Below the pieces are notes generated by a model that was not told where the DNA came from, did no database searches, and worked only from the letters and a program-made list of their open reading frames with translations. Positions 24,037 through 35,017 of a DNA stretch of 64,000 nucleotides are shown here, in pieces. The DNA comes from Beta vulgaris subsp. vulgaris (taxonomy: Eukaryota > Streptophyta > Magnoliopsida > Caryophyllales > Amaranthaceae), in assembly GCF_026745355.1 (NCBI RefSeq), contig NC_079205.1, positions 47,532,027-47,596,026 on the forward strand, in the 5' to 3' direction. Made by a program: the position numbers and the translations under genes. The first letter of the stretch is position 1. Each line of letters opens with the position of its first letter.

Positions 24037-25157
24037 ATAGGTGCTGGTGTGTTTCACTGTGCAGACCACAAAGGCAACAAGTGTCATCTGCACTAATGTT
24101 ATACTGAAAGAGTTTGTCTTTGGTTTTCGATCTCCGCTGAATAAAGAGCCATGTGATGAATTTATGTTTCCGGACAGTTATTCTGTTCCATATAGCTGCA
24201 TCCCAATGTACTCTAGGCATGTCACTGATAAGCTTCTGATAAACTTTTTTCAATGGAATATTGTGGAAGGGTTCTAATTCTGCATTCCCAGTTGTTGCAC
24301 CTGATTTTTCACCTTGCAATGTATTTTAACACCTAGCTATTAGCACTATTGGGAGCCTGAAAATCGCACCAGTTCCCACCTTTGATGTAAATGGTATGGA
24401 CCCATTTAAGCCATAAGTCATCCTTTTGGCTTCCAATATGTCAAACTAGCTTGGGAACAATTGCAACATTCCTCTTGCCAATGTCTCTGATCCTCAGGCC
24501 TCCACTTTTTTTAGGTGCACAAACATTGGACCATTTAATGTAACCAACTTTCTCACCCATGGCATTACTAGTCCGTAAAAGAAATCCTGCAGATGCTGTT
24601 AATCCTCTGAATAACTGAGCATGAAAGGATAACATCTGGGTCCAATATCTATGTATGCAAATGAGTACAGATTTGATAAGTTGGGACCTTTATGCAAATG
24701 GTAAATTCCTGGTGCACCAATTTCTAATTCTTACAATCATTTTTTCTACCACCATGTCACCGCCAACATCTTTCAATTTTTATTAGCTTATTGGAATACC
24801 AATGTATCTAAAAGGAAGCTCATCCTTTTGGAAACCAGAAAATTAAGTTATTCTGGTGACTTCATCAACATCCATAGTACTACAACAAATGGCAGACTTA
24901 CTGTTGTTGGCTTGTAAACCGCAAGACTCTGTAAACAATTTAATGCATTGAAGTAAGAGATAAGCTGACTTAGCTTCTCCTTTACAGAAGAGGAGTAAAT
25001 CGTGAGTAAAAGACGAGCGATTCATCTTCGATGTAGCACAAGCTCTGAAATAATTGATTTCAGGAAGCTCACCAATGTAAGTAAGTATTCTGTTAAGATA
25101 ATCCATACAAAGAACAAAGATGAGTCGGAACATGGGATCTCCCTGTCTTACTTCTCT
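24037..25157 (-). pseudogene. LINE ORF2 reverse transcriptase (C-terminal half) and zf-RVT domain
   Basis: Minus-strand frames give, in order, RQGDPMFRLIFVLCMDYL (reverse transcriptase motif, near 25140), a degraded catalytic box THDLLLFCKG (normally FADDLL.F), ESCGLQANNSKSA, PKKSGGLRIRDIGKRN, and the zinc-binding AIWNRITVRKHKFITWL, KTKDKLFQYNI and CCLCGLHSETHQHL. Substitution of the catalytic aspartates plus frameshifts show it is dead. The N-terminal half of the reverse transcriptase expected upstream is missing at the gypsy junction. Confidence 0.88.
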
Positions 25158-27109
25158 CTTGTAACACCCCCAATTACTCGCTTTTCAAAAACTAATTTAG
25201 TAAAGGAAAAATTCACATGAATAATCCTAACTTTTACCTGTCTTCTCAAAATAATCTCAAGTATGGATTATTACAAAATAATCCCAACTTTTGAGGGGAC
25301 ATTCTTAAAATAAGCCAAATTGTCTTTTTTCTTGCCTACACTAATCCATTTTAGGTCTGAAAATTAATAGATCAAATTATTTTGAAAATGTATTTCGAGA
25401 ACACCGGTGAAAGTTGGGATTATTCATGTCAATACTTTAGTAAATATTATTTGAGTAATTTAGGAATATTAACGCCACGTGCCTAACACGCATTTGGCAA
25501 CCAACTACTAACTAACAAAATAACTTGCAGCGGAAGACTTTACCCAATAATAATAATATTTTTTTACTAATAAAAGTAAATATTGTCTCAGTACTCAATA
25601 TAAATAAAACACCCTAATCTAGGTGAAGATCTCCTTCCTAGTATGCTCCCATGCACATCCAACATTCACCTACAAAACTGCTTACCAAAAAGGTAAACAG
25701 GACAAAGCAAATAGAAAAAAGGAAAACGCGTCAGTATAAAACTGAGTACGAAATGTACTGGATAAGTAACACATTTGTTACTTTGCAACATTATTCATTT
25801 TGAAAACTTCATCTCTAATAATTCAAGAATATATCTTTAAGAATAAACTATTTTCAAATACTTTAATAATAATTCAAGAATAACCTTTTAAGAAAAAACA
25901 TTTTTCAAACACTTGAGTAATAGTTCAAGAATAACCTTTTAAGAACAAACTCTTTCCAAATAACTTGGACTAAAAATAGTCTTGAAAATCATTCCTTTTC
26001 TTATCTCCCCTTCTATTTTGCTAAGTGTGCACACTCCCCCAAGCTAGTCATCCCATTGCGGATCTATATCAAGGAGTAACTGTAATTACCAACAAGTGGA
26101 CTTTAAAACATGAACCTTTCTTGATGTTAATCAAGCGGTAATAATAATAAAATGACTTGTCAATCATGAATAAATCTCCTTTTTTCATAAACAACTTTTT
26201 GAACATTCAAAGTTCATAAAACCAATCAAACCTTTCCTTGTAAAAATAATTTTATTTAAAAAAAAAAAAGAATAACAAAACTTTTCTGTAAAAATGATTA
26301 ATAAAATCATTCATTCTTTTCACTTCCAAGAGTGAGTAAAAATATTGTAACCATTAAAAAAAATCATTCCTTCTTTTCACTTTCAAGAGTGAATAATAAA
26401 ATATTGTAACCATTTAAAACCAAATTTCTAAATCAATCCAATCATTAAATAAATAAACAACTTTATCGCGTAAAACCACATTTCAAAAGATCAAACTACA
26501 TAACGCACCTTGATCTTGCACAAAGATTATACTAGTATATGTTCACGTATTCTTATGCTTAAACTTTCTCATAACCAACCAATAAGTTATTTATCACATG
26601 CACTTAATCATTAATTTATACATGAATGACCTATCATGAGCATAATATATTTGAGTAAGAAACATGATTTTTTTTATAACTCAAAGAAAATTGGAACTTG
26701 AACAAGAAATATAAAACTACAATAGATAAGAAGAGAAAGAAGAAACTTGAATTAAGAGAGTATGAATTCTACAAAGTTTTTGTGTAAAAAAGATGGCTTA
26801 AGGTATGGGGTATTTATAGGAGTAGAATAGGTAGTACTTAATTTCCAAAATTAAATAGTTTGTAACCTTCACAATAAATTAGAAGGTTAAACCAAGATTT
26901 GTAAACTTCACCATAAATTTGGTTTTTTTTGAAATTTTTTTACTAGGATTTAAAACCAAAAGTTTAACAAATCTAATTTTGGCACCATCTTCTACCAAAA
27001 TAACTTAAAAACAAGTAAAGTTACTAAATTACCCTTTGTTTAAAATATTTATATTAGAAAATAAATATTTTGATTACTTGAATAAATACTCAAAAATATG
27101 GGGTATAAC
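25158..27109 (-). repeat. LTR of a chromovirus-like gypsy element
   Basis: On the minus strand the LTR starts TGTTATACCCCATATTTTTG (27109) and ends GGGGGTGTTACA (25158), about 1.95 kb. The first ~300 bp are homologous to 29105-29427. An internal TATA-like run (GGGTATTTATAGGAG, plus strand near 26808-26822) lies in it. A MULE-type MITE is inserted at 25205-25435. Confidence 0.75.
25205..25435. mobile_element. MULE-type MITE inside gypsy LTR
   Basis: A 231-bp element with inverted ends sharing ACATGAATAATCC and AACTTT, flanked by a perfect 9-bp duplication TTTAGTAAA (25196-25204 and 25436-25444). This is the fourth level of nesting: LTR element, LINE, gypsy LTR, MITE. Confidence 0.8.
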
Positions 27110-27289
27110 AATTTACCACTTAAAAAAAAGTTTCGAAATTGAAACTTAAGACAAAAAGTCACAATCACTTTCCAAAAATAGATTAAAATCCAAAATTGCT
27201 GTTTCTGACGCATATGCTCATGTGTAAAATGCATATAATGACTCAAAAATATGTTAAAAGCAATAACTATGGTAGAAGCGCGAAACTCT

Positions 27290-28010
27290 ATCGCATTCTA
27301 CCCCCTTAAAAGGAGTTATGTGCCCGTAACTCGACAACTAACCTCAAAAAACAACACATGATATTTCTTGCGCATGTCCGCTTCAGCTTTAATTTCCATG
27401 TTGCTTCTTGAGTATGATCGTTTGACAATAATACTTTGACTAATCTTACATCCTTAGTCCGAGTACTTCTAACTGTACTATTAAGGATTCTTACAGGTCT
27501 TTACTCGTAAGTCAGACTATCATCTGACTGAATGGTCTCAAGATGCAGCATATGGGACACATTCGGAATATACTTCCTTAACTGAGATACATGGAAAACA
27601 TCATGGACTCGACTTAAGTCATTTGACAGATCCAACTTATATGCCACTTTCCTGATATTCTTTAACACCTTATATAGCTCGACATACTTTGGGCTTCACT
27701 TTCCTTTCTTCCAAAATCGCATCACCCCTTTCATTGGAGATATTTTCAACAATACCTTCTCTCCAACCTGAAACTCTTCATCCCTTCGCTTCAAATCAGC
27801 ATAACTCTTTTACAGATCTTGAGTTGCCTTGATCTTTTCTGAAATCAATTTCACTTGCTTCACCGCCTCTTCGAGGAACTCGGGTCCAAGCACCATGGTT
27901 TCACTAATATTAATCCAGCAGACTGGACTTCTACACTTCCTACCATATGAAGCCTTAAATAAAGCCATACCAATACTTGCATGATGAGTGTTGTGTTAGA
28001 AAAATTCTAT
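27290..28010 (-). pseudogene. Ty3/gypsy integrase C-terminus with chromodomain-like tail
   Basis: Minus-strand translation gives motifs typical of plant chromovirus (Tekay/Del-like) integrases in order: KASYGRKCRSPVCW, KSYADLKRRDEEFQVGEKVL, ISPMKGVMRFWKKGK, SPKYVELY, KVAYKLDLSNDLSRVHDVFH, VSQLRKYIPNVSH, then TKDVRLVKVLLSNDHTQEATW. The N-terminal integrase, gag, protease and reverse transcriptase are missing, and the frame is broken at 28010 by unrelated sequence. Several in-frame stops are present. Confidence 0.85.
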
Positions 28011-29104
28011 CAAATCCAGAAAATCCTCTCACGAACCCTAATACTCTATAACACAAGATCACAACATACATGTCTTCTAAAGTTTTTTGGAGAACCCTTT
28101 TTTTTTGGGTTTCCTGTTGATGAACTAGGTAGATCAGCTTCTTTGGAAGACTGATCTACAGTAGTGGCAGCTCTGAAATCTACAACAACATCATCACTAT
28201 CACCAACGTCAGCATGTTTGAGTGGACTTGAATCATCAAAGATGATTTTATTCCTCACAGAAACCCCAGATCCAGAGGCTTAATCTTCATAACTAAAGTG
28301 AAGCTCTGGCGTTCTAAACTTCAAAGTCGGTGTTTCAGACTTCCGCGTACATAAGTCCGGTTCAAAGAAGAATTATACGAAGAATCGTTATGGTAACGAT
28401 CCAATCTACGAAGCAACAAATACTCTTCTTCCGATCCCATTTCAGATTCTCCAAAAAGCAAGCGTGTATCATCAGAGGCCATCTCAGATCTACTAAGAAC
28501 TGGTTTAAAAAACCCCCAATTGTCAACTTTGAAAGAGAACCCAATAAATTAGGGTTTATATGAACAATTGAGAGTGAATCGCAAAGTTCTTCAGAGGAGA
28601 TAGTCAGACTCTATGATAAAGAGAAAGAGCGAAAGAGAGAAAGTAGATCAGTTGAGAGAAATTAGATCAAGTGAGAGAGATGTAGAAATTAGGGTTCTTT
28701 AATTTCTGAGAGAGAGAGAGAGAGAGAGAGACGAAGAAGATCATAGGGAAGAGATGAAAATATGAAAGGTCATTAGAAATTAGGGTTCTTCAGTAATTGA
28801 AGAGAGACAGTGAGAGGAATAAGAACAGTTGAGGAAGAATCGAGAAAGTGGGAGAGGTTTTTAAAAAAAATCTGATGTGGGTTGGTGGAGTTGGGTTAAA
28901 AAGGGAGGGAAAGGTTAGGGGAATTAATTGATGTTAGGTGAGTGTGTGAGTAGTTAATGAGTGTTATGTGAGTTGGCGGGTTAATTACATAATGACATTA
29001 TTCTAATAAATTGGAAATTTTTTTTTGCCACAAATACTTTGGTTTCATTTATTGTGAATATGCCATATAAGGAAAGTGTTTCACTTATTGTGAAATGGAG
29101 GAAA
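28011..29104 (-). other. Gene-like fragment inside a decayed mariner-like element
   Basis: A block of unknown origin between the gypsy integrase and the second LTR fragment. Its right end (about 29030-29104) is similar to the mariner MITE at 19158-19408, so it may be a larger truncated element. On the minus strand there is a leader-like GA/CT-rich zone (28600-28740), an ATG near 28466, a frame beginning MASDDTRLLFGESEMGSEEE, then after a frameshift IIFDDSSPLKHADVGDSDDV (28258 downward) and STGNPKKKGSPKNF. The acidic, serine-rich composition looks like the first exon of a host gene. I do not recognise the protein. Confidence 0.4.
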
Positions 29105-29427
29105 TAGTTTGTAACCTTGACCATATATTAGGAGATTAAACCAAGATTTATAATCTCCATCATAATGGAAGTTTTAGGAAAACAAAACTATCACATTCAG
29201 TTTAAAATCCCGTGAAGATAATGGCCCTAAAAAACTTTTTTTTGGTTTTTTTGAAATTGTTTTACTAGGATTCAAAACCAAAAGCTTAACAAATCCAATT
29301 TTGGAGCCATATTCCGTCAAAATAACTTAAAAATGAGTGAAGTTGCCAAATTACCCTTTGCTTGATATATTTATATGAGAAATTTTTTTTGATTATTTGA
29401 ATAAATGCTAAAAATTAGGGGGTATTA
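29105..29427 (-). repeat. Partial second LTR of the gypsy element
   Basis: Homologous to about 26810-27109 (shared AAACCAAGATTTGTAA-like, TACTAGGATT.AAAACCAAAAG, AAATTACCCTTTG blocks), with one extra ~60-bp stretch at about 29165-29235. It ends in TACCCCC (minus strand) at the border with LINE ORF2. Only the first ~320 bp of the LTR remain. Confidence 0.7.
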
Positions 29428-30346
29428 AGCTCTTAATACCAAACAATCAGGATTGTTATGCAAAGCTTGTTGGGTTTCAAGTAGTTTCTGCTGAGTTTGA
29501 GAGTGAATAACATATACATCACTAAACCGAGTGATATTCAGTTGTTTTAAATCTTTCTTCAGCCTTTTGAGTTTAGTTACAACTTTGTACATTTTACAGC
29601 CCTCCACTGGTTACTGCCAATTTTGCCGAACAATGTCTAAAAAATATGGGACCTGACACCACATATTACAAACATCAAAGGTTTTTTTTTTCCTGTTTTC
29701 ATTAGGGAAAGATTGTAGTATCAATGGGCAATGATCATAATCCCCTTCAAGGAATATGATCACTTTAATCATGGGCCGATCATGAATCCATTCAGGTTAA
29801 CCTAGCGTTCTGTTAAGCTTACAAAAAACTCTAGCCACCCATGTTGTTGGTTGTTCACAATCAATGAGCTCTTAGAGTCTAATAGGTTGCCCAAGCCTTT
29901 CTTCCATGTTCATAATGGCATTGAAATCTCCTAGGATAATCCATGGAGCACCATGGATGTTAAAGCTTTTCAAGTCCTACCACATACTATCCCTCCCTTG
30001 TCTATCATTTAAACCATATAAAAAAGAACTGAAGAACTGCCTTCCTTCATTTTACAATCTGAACCTCACTATAGATGATCTGACTAGAACAAAACAACAC
30101 ATTAATAGTCATTGCAAAGGGTAGCAACCCCAAAATTATTCTACCATTACCATGCCACGTGTTATTAGTGGTAATACACCAACCTGGACAAACATTAAGG
30201 TAATAGTCTCCCGAATTAGGAGCTTTTACCTTGGTTTCAAGGAGACTAAACAACTTGATGTTGTGAGAAATAAGGAAATTCGTCACCTCAACTTGCTTCT
30301 TTTTACTGTCAAATCCTCTAACATTCCATGAAAGGATATTATCCAT
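29425..30346 (-). pseudogene. LINE ORF2 endonuclease and linker region
   Basis: The minus-strand ORF opens with MDNILSWNVRGFDSKKKQV and SLLETKVKAPNSGDYY, the N-terminus of L1 apurinic/apyrimidinic-like endonuclease (the N-terminal WN and the E of LLETK are family landmarks). After frameshifts, the end reads KLKRLKKDLKQLNITRFSDV and LLETQQALHNNPDCLVL, the helical linker before the reverse transcriptase. The middle of the endonuclease is scrambled by indels. The reverse transcriptase N-terminus expected next is missing. Confidence 0.85.
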
Positions 30347-30439
30347 TTATGGTTGGAGACTCCCCCTGCTCACCATGAATTCCAATTTCATGAACCTTCT
30401 CACCATACTCCTTCCTATGTGCTATTTCTTCCTCATCTT

Positions 30440-31560
30440 GTAGAGAAACAAATGTATTTTCTACAACCACTGGGACATGATTCTACTAAAGAGTATAGAT
30501 GGTCCTGCCACCTTCACAAACCCATATGCATCTTTTTGTAATCTTTTTGGGCACCCATTTCTTCCGTGGTTGAACAAGTTGTTTCTTGTGCTTGCATTTA
30601 TTCCCAATATGCCCTATGTCTTGACATTGTGAACATTGCACAAGGCACCATTCATACATCACTTGCTGTGTCATGATTATACCCTTTTCATTCTGAAACT
30701 CTAGTAATTCTTGATTCATAATTGCCTCCACCATGATTCTAGCATACATCAATTTGTCCTTATTACTAGTAGATTGATATAATTTTAGAGGTTTCCCTAT
30801 GGCAGCTACCAACTTGAACAAACAACGTTCTCCTTAATATTTCAAGTCTAGTCTAGGTACCTGAAGCCATATTGGAACAATTTGCAATTCCTCTTTTTTC
30901 ATGTCCATATTAGGGTGCCATTTCTTGATAATTAAAGGTTTACAATCAAAAAATTGAATCTCATTCAACATAGTATCCCTAGATTCCACATTAAGATATC
31001 GCACAATGAAGATCCCTTTAGTTACTGCCACAATTTTACCAACACCCTTCTTTCCTTAAATTCTGTGCAAATATCCTTCCATCACAAGAAATGGATGATT
31101 GACACCTATAACATAGCATATTACAGAAGATTCCCAATAGCTAATTTCATCTTGCACATCTTCAATGTCCATTTTAATAGTTGGTTTAACAGCCGAATTA
31201 TTTGTTTGAACTTTCTCAAATTCAAGAAGTAATTGACGAGATTGATGAATACCTTTATCAATGGATTCCAACCTACATTGCGTCTTCTTCATGATTGTCA
31301 ACCATTCTGATAATTGCACCTTATCCCTTTGTTGTTGTTGCAATTAATTTAATGAACTTCTTGGTGAAATCCGTTCATCAAATTCGAGGGGTTCGGATTG
31401 AGAGTGCTTCACCTTCATGAAGCTCGGCAATCGATAATTATGTTTTTGGCCAGAAATTAGACTCACATGACCTTTCCTCGTCTCTTTAATATTTCTCTTA
31501 GTATGAGACTTCTTCGATTTTGCCTTCGATCTTCATGACATGGCGACGGTGCAGGTTAAG
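30440..31560 (-). pseudogene. LINE ORF1 (DUF4283 and CCHC zinc knuckle)
   Basis: Minus-strand fragments form a plant L1 ORF1. A lysine/arginine-rich N-terminus lies near 31440-31550. It is followed by a DUF4283-like domain (ESSVICYVIGVNHPFLVMEG, then KGIFIVRYLNVESRD, FDCKPLIIKKWHPNMD and VPIWLQVPRLDLKY) and a zinc knuckle CSQCQDIGHIGNKCKHKK (near 30600-30640). A stop just after the apparent start and two frameshifts inactivate it. The protein would bind LINE RNA. Confidence 0.85.
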
Positions 31561-31811
31561 AAAAGGGTCTTCTTAACGTGTGCCGAGAGAAAATTAGGTA
31601 CGAAGAAGTTTTTCTAATCGTGAGAATTCTATTTCTTCTAATTTTCTAATCACATTGTTTGTAGTTATCATCTTACAAAATAACTTTGTTTTGGAGAAAC
31701 TGGCGTCATATAGATCGATTATAGATTACAAAGCATCTAGAATTGTTTTAAGTCCTGGCACAAACTACTTTGACTTTCATTTTCACAAACCTCGGTCAAA
31801 CTTGGGGATTA

Positions 31812-33138
31812 TTTAGACACAAATTTGTGTCTGCCCATTTAGCACCAAGTGATGAAACAAACCGTCGTCCTAATCGATCCAGTCCACATTCATTAATTAT
31901 TCATGATAATTAGTTGTATTTTCAAGCCTGCTTTCATAAAGCCCAATTAACTGATCCTAATAATTAATGGTATTTCTAATAAGTATTATAAAAGATATTT
32001 CAAAAATAAGATTTTTGTTCCTTAAGATAAAAGGGTATGTTCAAACGAACAAAATCCGCTCAGATCTGTGTTGATCATGCGCACCGGCATGCGCAACATC
32101 AAGAGAATAAACAAAACGAAGAAACGCGAAAGTGAAATGCGTGGATGCTCGAAGCCTGCGCTAGGCGCATGGCCCGTGTGCGGGATGACACCTCATGGAT
32201 GCGTGGAGTGTACGCTCCATATGCCTAGCGCAAGTACTTCTTTTATCATCTTCGAACGATTCTCAGATTCTTTTTTATAAATAGTCTCGTATTCTACGAA
32301 CATTTTTTCAGAATTGAATATTTACTTTTATCACGACACTTCGACATACTTGTATACTACTAAAATACCTCAAAACAAATATTCAAACTCCATTCGAATC
32401 TTCATATTCGAAGATTCAAGATTGCTCATTGAGTAGATTGTTATACAAGACCAAACATTAAATTTATAAATCATGAGGGTTAATTCCAATTTAATTATTA
32501 GTTTACTAACAATCTATTTGTGATGATGTAGATCCTTAAAGTAATTATTCCTTTTTTGTATGTTCTAATCTCTTAGCTTTCTTTTATTTTTCTATCATTA
32601 TTATTCATATGCACGTTGTATATTTTATCGCTTTCATCCCTGTACATGCTTATTTTTACTAATCAAATACCTAAAAAAATATTCTAATACGAAATTTATA
32701 AAATTTGAACAATTGAATTACTTTAACTGTTATTTTTATTGCTTAAAAAATATGTCACCAAAAATTAGTCTTTTGCGTGTTTAATGAATTGACATCGATT
32801 AATTCTTAGAATCGTGGATATATATTTGCATAAAATTAGACATGAATCGTATTAAATGGAGGCCAGCAATAGGTGAATATTATTCCTGATTATATTCGTA
32901 TCCTGATCCTTAAACTCATTCTTTGGTAATTCATTAACCAATCATAAAGTCACGACAGAGAACTCTACATTGGATAAGCCACTAATATGTCCATGTGGTT
33001 TTCCAATGTATATCCAATTACGTTTTCGAGTCTTCCTTTAAAGACTTGTTGACAACTTCTTTATTTCAAAACATTTCAAAACAAAAACCTTTACAATGAG
33101 GTATTCAGGTACACGTTCATCTCACGTGAGCAAAACCT
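31812..33138 (+). repeat. LTR copy C (nearly full length)
   Basis: Starts TTTAGACACAAATTTGTG after the purine-rich segment, matching LTR-B from its TGTAGACAC start. Shared downstream blocks include the TATAAATAG box (near 32277), the TTCAAGATTGCTCAT block and an arm ending near 33138 that matches LTR-A up to about 11130. Upstream of TATA are GC-rich repeats (GCGCTAGGCGCATGGC, ATGCGCACCGGCATGCGC). No primer-binding site follows; unrelated DNA begins. Confidence 0.72.
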
Positions 33139-33246
33139 ACCAAATAAAGAATAAAGTAAAAATAAGAAGATTCTTTGAAAATGGATCCAAACTAAAAGTA
33201 GGAATATCTTTTGGGAACAAAAGGAGTAATATAATAATAATTTAAA

Positions 33247-33533
33247 GGTAAAATTGGCCTCAACACCTTGAACTAAAGCTCGGGTGCACCCAACACCACC
33301 AACTATGACTAATAGCCTAAACACCACCAACTATGGGGTGCGGTGCATTCTGTACCATAAATATGGCGAGAAGCCTAAAATGTTGCCGAAGATGGTGGAT
33401 TTTTATGATACAGACTGCATTCCACCCCGTAGTTGGTGGTACAGACGGTAGCCTATCCCGTAGTTGGTGAGTCATAGTTGGCGGTGTTAGGTGCACCCGA
33501 GCTATAGTTCAGGGTGTTGAAGCCAATTTTGCC
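33247..33533. mobile_element. MULE-type MITE with long inverted repeats
   Basis: A 287-bp element whose left half (AAAATTGGCCTCAACACC, CTCGGGTGCACC, ACCACCAACTATGACT) is repeated in inverted orientation on the right. A perfect 9-bp duplication TAATTTAAA flanks it (33238-33246 and 33534-33542). No coding potential. Confidence 0.9.
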
Positions 33534-33924
33534 TAATTTAAATGGATATCAATAATAGTAATGATTCATTAACAAAAATTGTTACTATAGACGTAGTAAA
33601 GAATAGTTACTATTAGTTAGAATAAAAATAACAAATAATTTATTCTTATTTAATTGAATTGTATACTTATATTTATAATTGAAAGTCAAATAAAAGTATA
33701 CCTTTAGGAATAAATAGTCGTATCATGACATGTTCAACTTATTTTAAATTGTTTTAGGAAAAATAAGTTTAGGATTTTTAATAAGTTTTGATAATATAAA
33801 TTGATAACAACTTCACTAGTATTATTAGTTTGATTACTAAAAATAACAAATTATATCTTAATTACTTGTATATGAATTTCAATTTAAATTATAAAAATAT
33901 CATTCTTTTTGCTACATTTTTTGG

Positions 33925-34075
33925 TAATATGTATAAACCTTATAAGTGTGGGGAGAGGTGAGGACTTTGGGATTCACTTTGTAAGCGGCAATAATTGAAC
34001 CCCTGTAATTGGGGTGGAACGAGCGCCTCAAATTAATTATTAGACCAACCATGATTCTTAACCAATCAAAAAGTA
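33925..34075 (-). mobile_element. tRNA-derived SINE (minus strand)
   Basis: On the minus strand an A-box-like TTGGTCTAATAATTAA lies upstream of a B-box-like GGGGTTCAATTATTG (spaced about 45 bp), as in the internal RNA polymerase III promoters of plant tRNA-derived SINEs. The ends are not clear and no target duplication was identified. Confidence 0.5.
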
Positions 34076-35017
34076 AGTATATGATTATTTATCCGACCAC
34101 TTTCATTTAAATGAATTCCTTTTATTTAGAATAAAAACAATAATAAATAAAATCCTTCTATGGAGAAACCTATGTGTTTTTAAAATTTTATGCTATACCC
34201 TTTATGTGTTTTTTATTTGTTCTACATAATACCCTTCAACTATTTCATTTTTCTTTATAGTACTCCTATTATTTCATATTCATTACAAACAATAATGTGA
34301 AGACATAATGACCCACCATTTCCGTCAATATTTGAAATCTCATGAATTCCTCTTCTCTAACTACAAACTCTTCTTCCAGATGCTTTATCTTCTAACTATA
34401 TAGTGAAGATTTCAAACTTAACGAAGCCACAATTAATCTTTTAGGTTGAATTTTAGTGGGAAATTTTCCCTCCAAACGTTGGGAAATAAAGAAAATAATA
34501 GTCAATTCAACAATAACTTGACGTAGAGGTACTATAGAAATTACTCAAAAAGTTAAAGGGTACTCCATTAATATTCTTATAGTTTATATGTTTTGATTGT
34601 GCGCGTTTGTCGGTGTACTTTTAGGATCTTAAATATCTTTCATTATATATTTATAAAAATTATAACGATTAAATATTAATAAAGTACCCATTAAGACGAC
34701 TCAAATAAGACCTCACATGTCTATTTTATATTATATATTCTGATTAATTCAAAGAATTCTCTCCAATTATAAATAGTGTTAAGACTTCTAGTGAAAAAAC
34801 TTAAAAAAATATAGAAAGAGTACTATATAAAACAATAAGATAAGGAGTGCCGCGTAAACTTTACAATAATACAGGGGTAAAACATAAAATAACCCAAATA
34901 TTATTGTAGAGTCAAACGGAAACACAAATTAAAACTCATCAACTCTTTTATTTTTCTAGCCATACGTAGTAATTTAGTAAATACAAACAAAAAAAGTGTT
35001 AATAATAAGAAGTATTA
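34076..35017. other. AT-rich intergenic sequence
   Basis: No gene or complete mobile element seen. Only short frames without recognisable domains. Confidence 0.4.

Larger units (their letters stand above)
22368..31647 (-). mobile_element. Full-length LINE (L1 clade) with nested insertions
   Basis: A minus-strand LINE with both ends visible. The 3' poly-A tail reads as T13 at 22368-22380. The 5' end is at about 31647. The target duplication AATCACATTGTTT lies at 22358-22370 (its last TTT merging with the tail) and at 31648-31660. Outside these copies the LTR-retroelement segment is continuous (compare 18780-18830). From 5' to 3' it holds ORF1 (about 31550-30440), the ORF2 endonuclease and linker (30346-29425), a gypsy fragment (25158-29427), the ORF2 reverse transcriptase C-terminal part and zf-RVT (25157-24037), CACTA element 3, then the ORF2 C-terminus (22810-22395). 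All ORFs carry disablements. Confidence 0.9.

Noticed and set aside
25153..29435. AAGAG as a 5-bp target duplication of an intact gypsy element
   Set aside because: The matching 5-mers would require the LTR to end without CA, and a large piece of LINE is missing between the flanks, so the match is probably coincidental.
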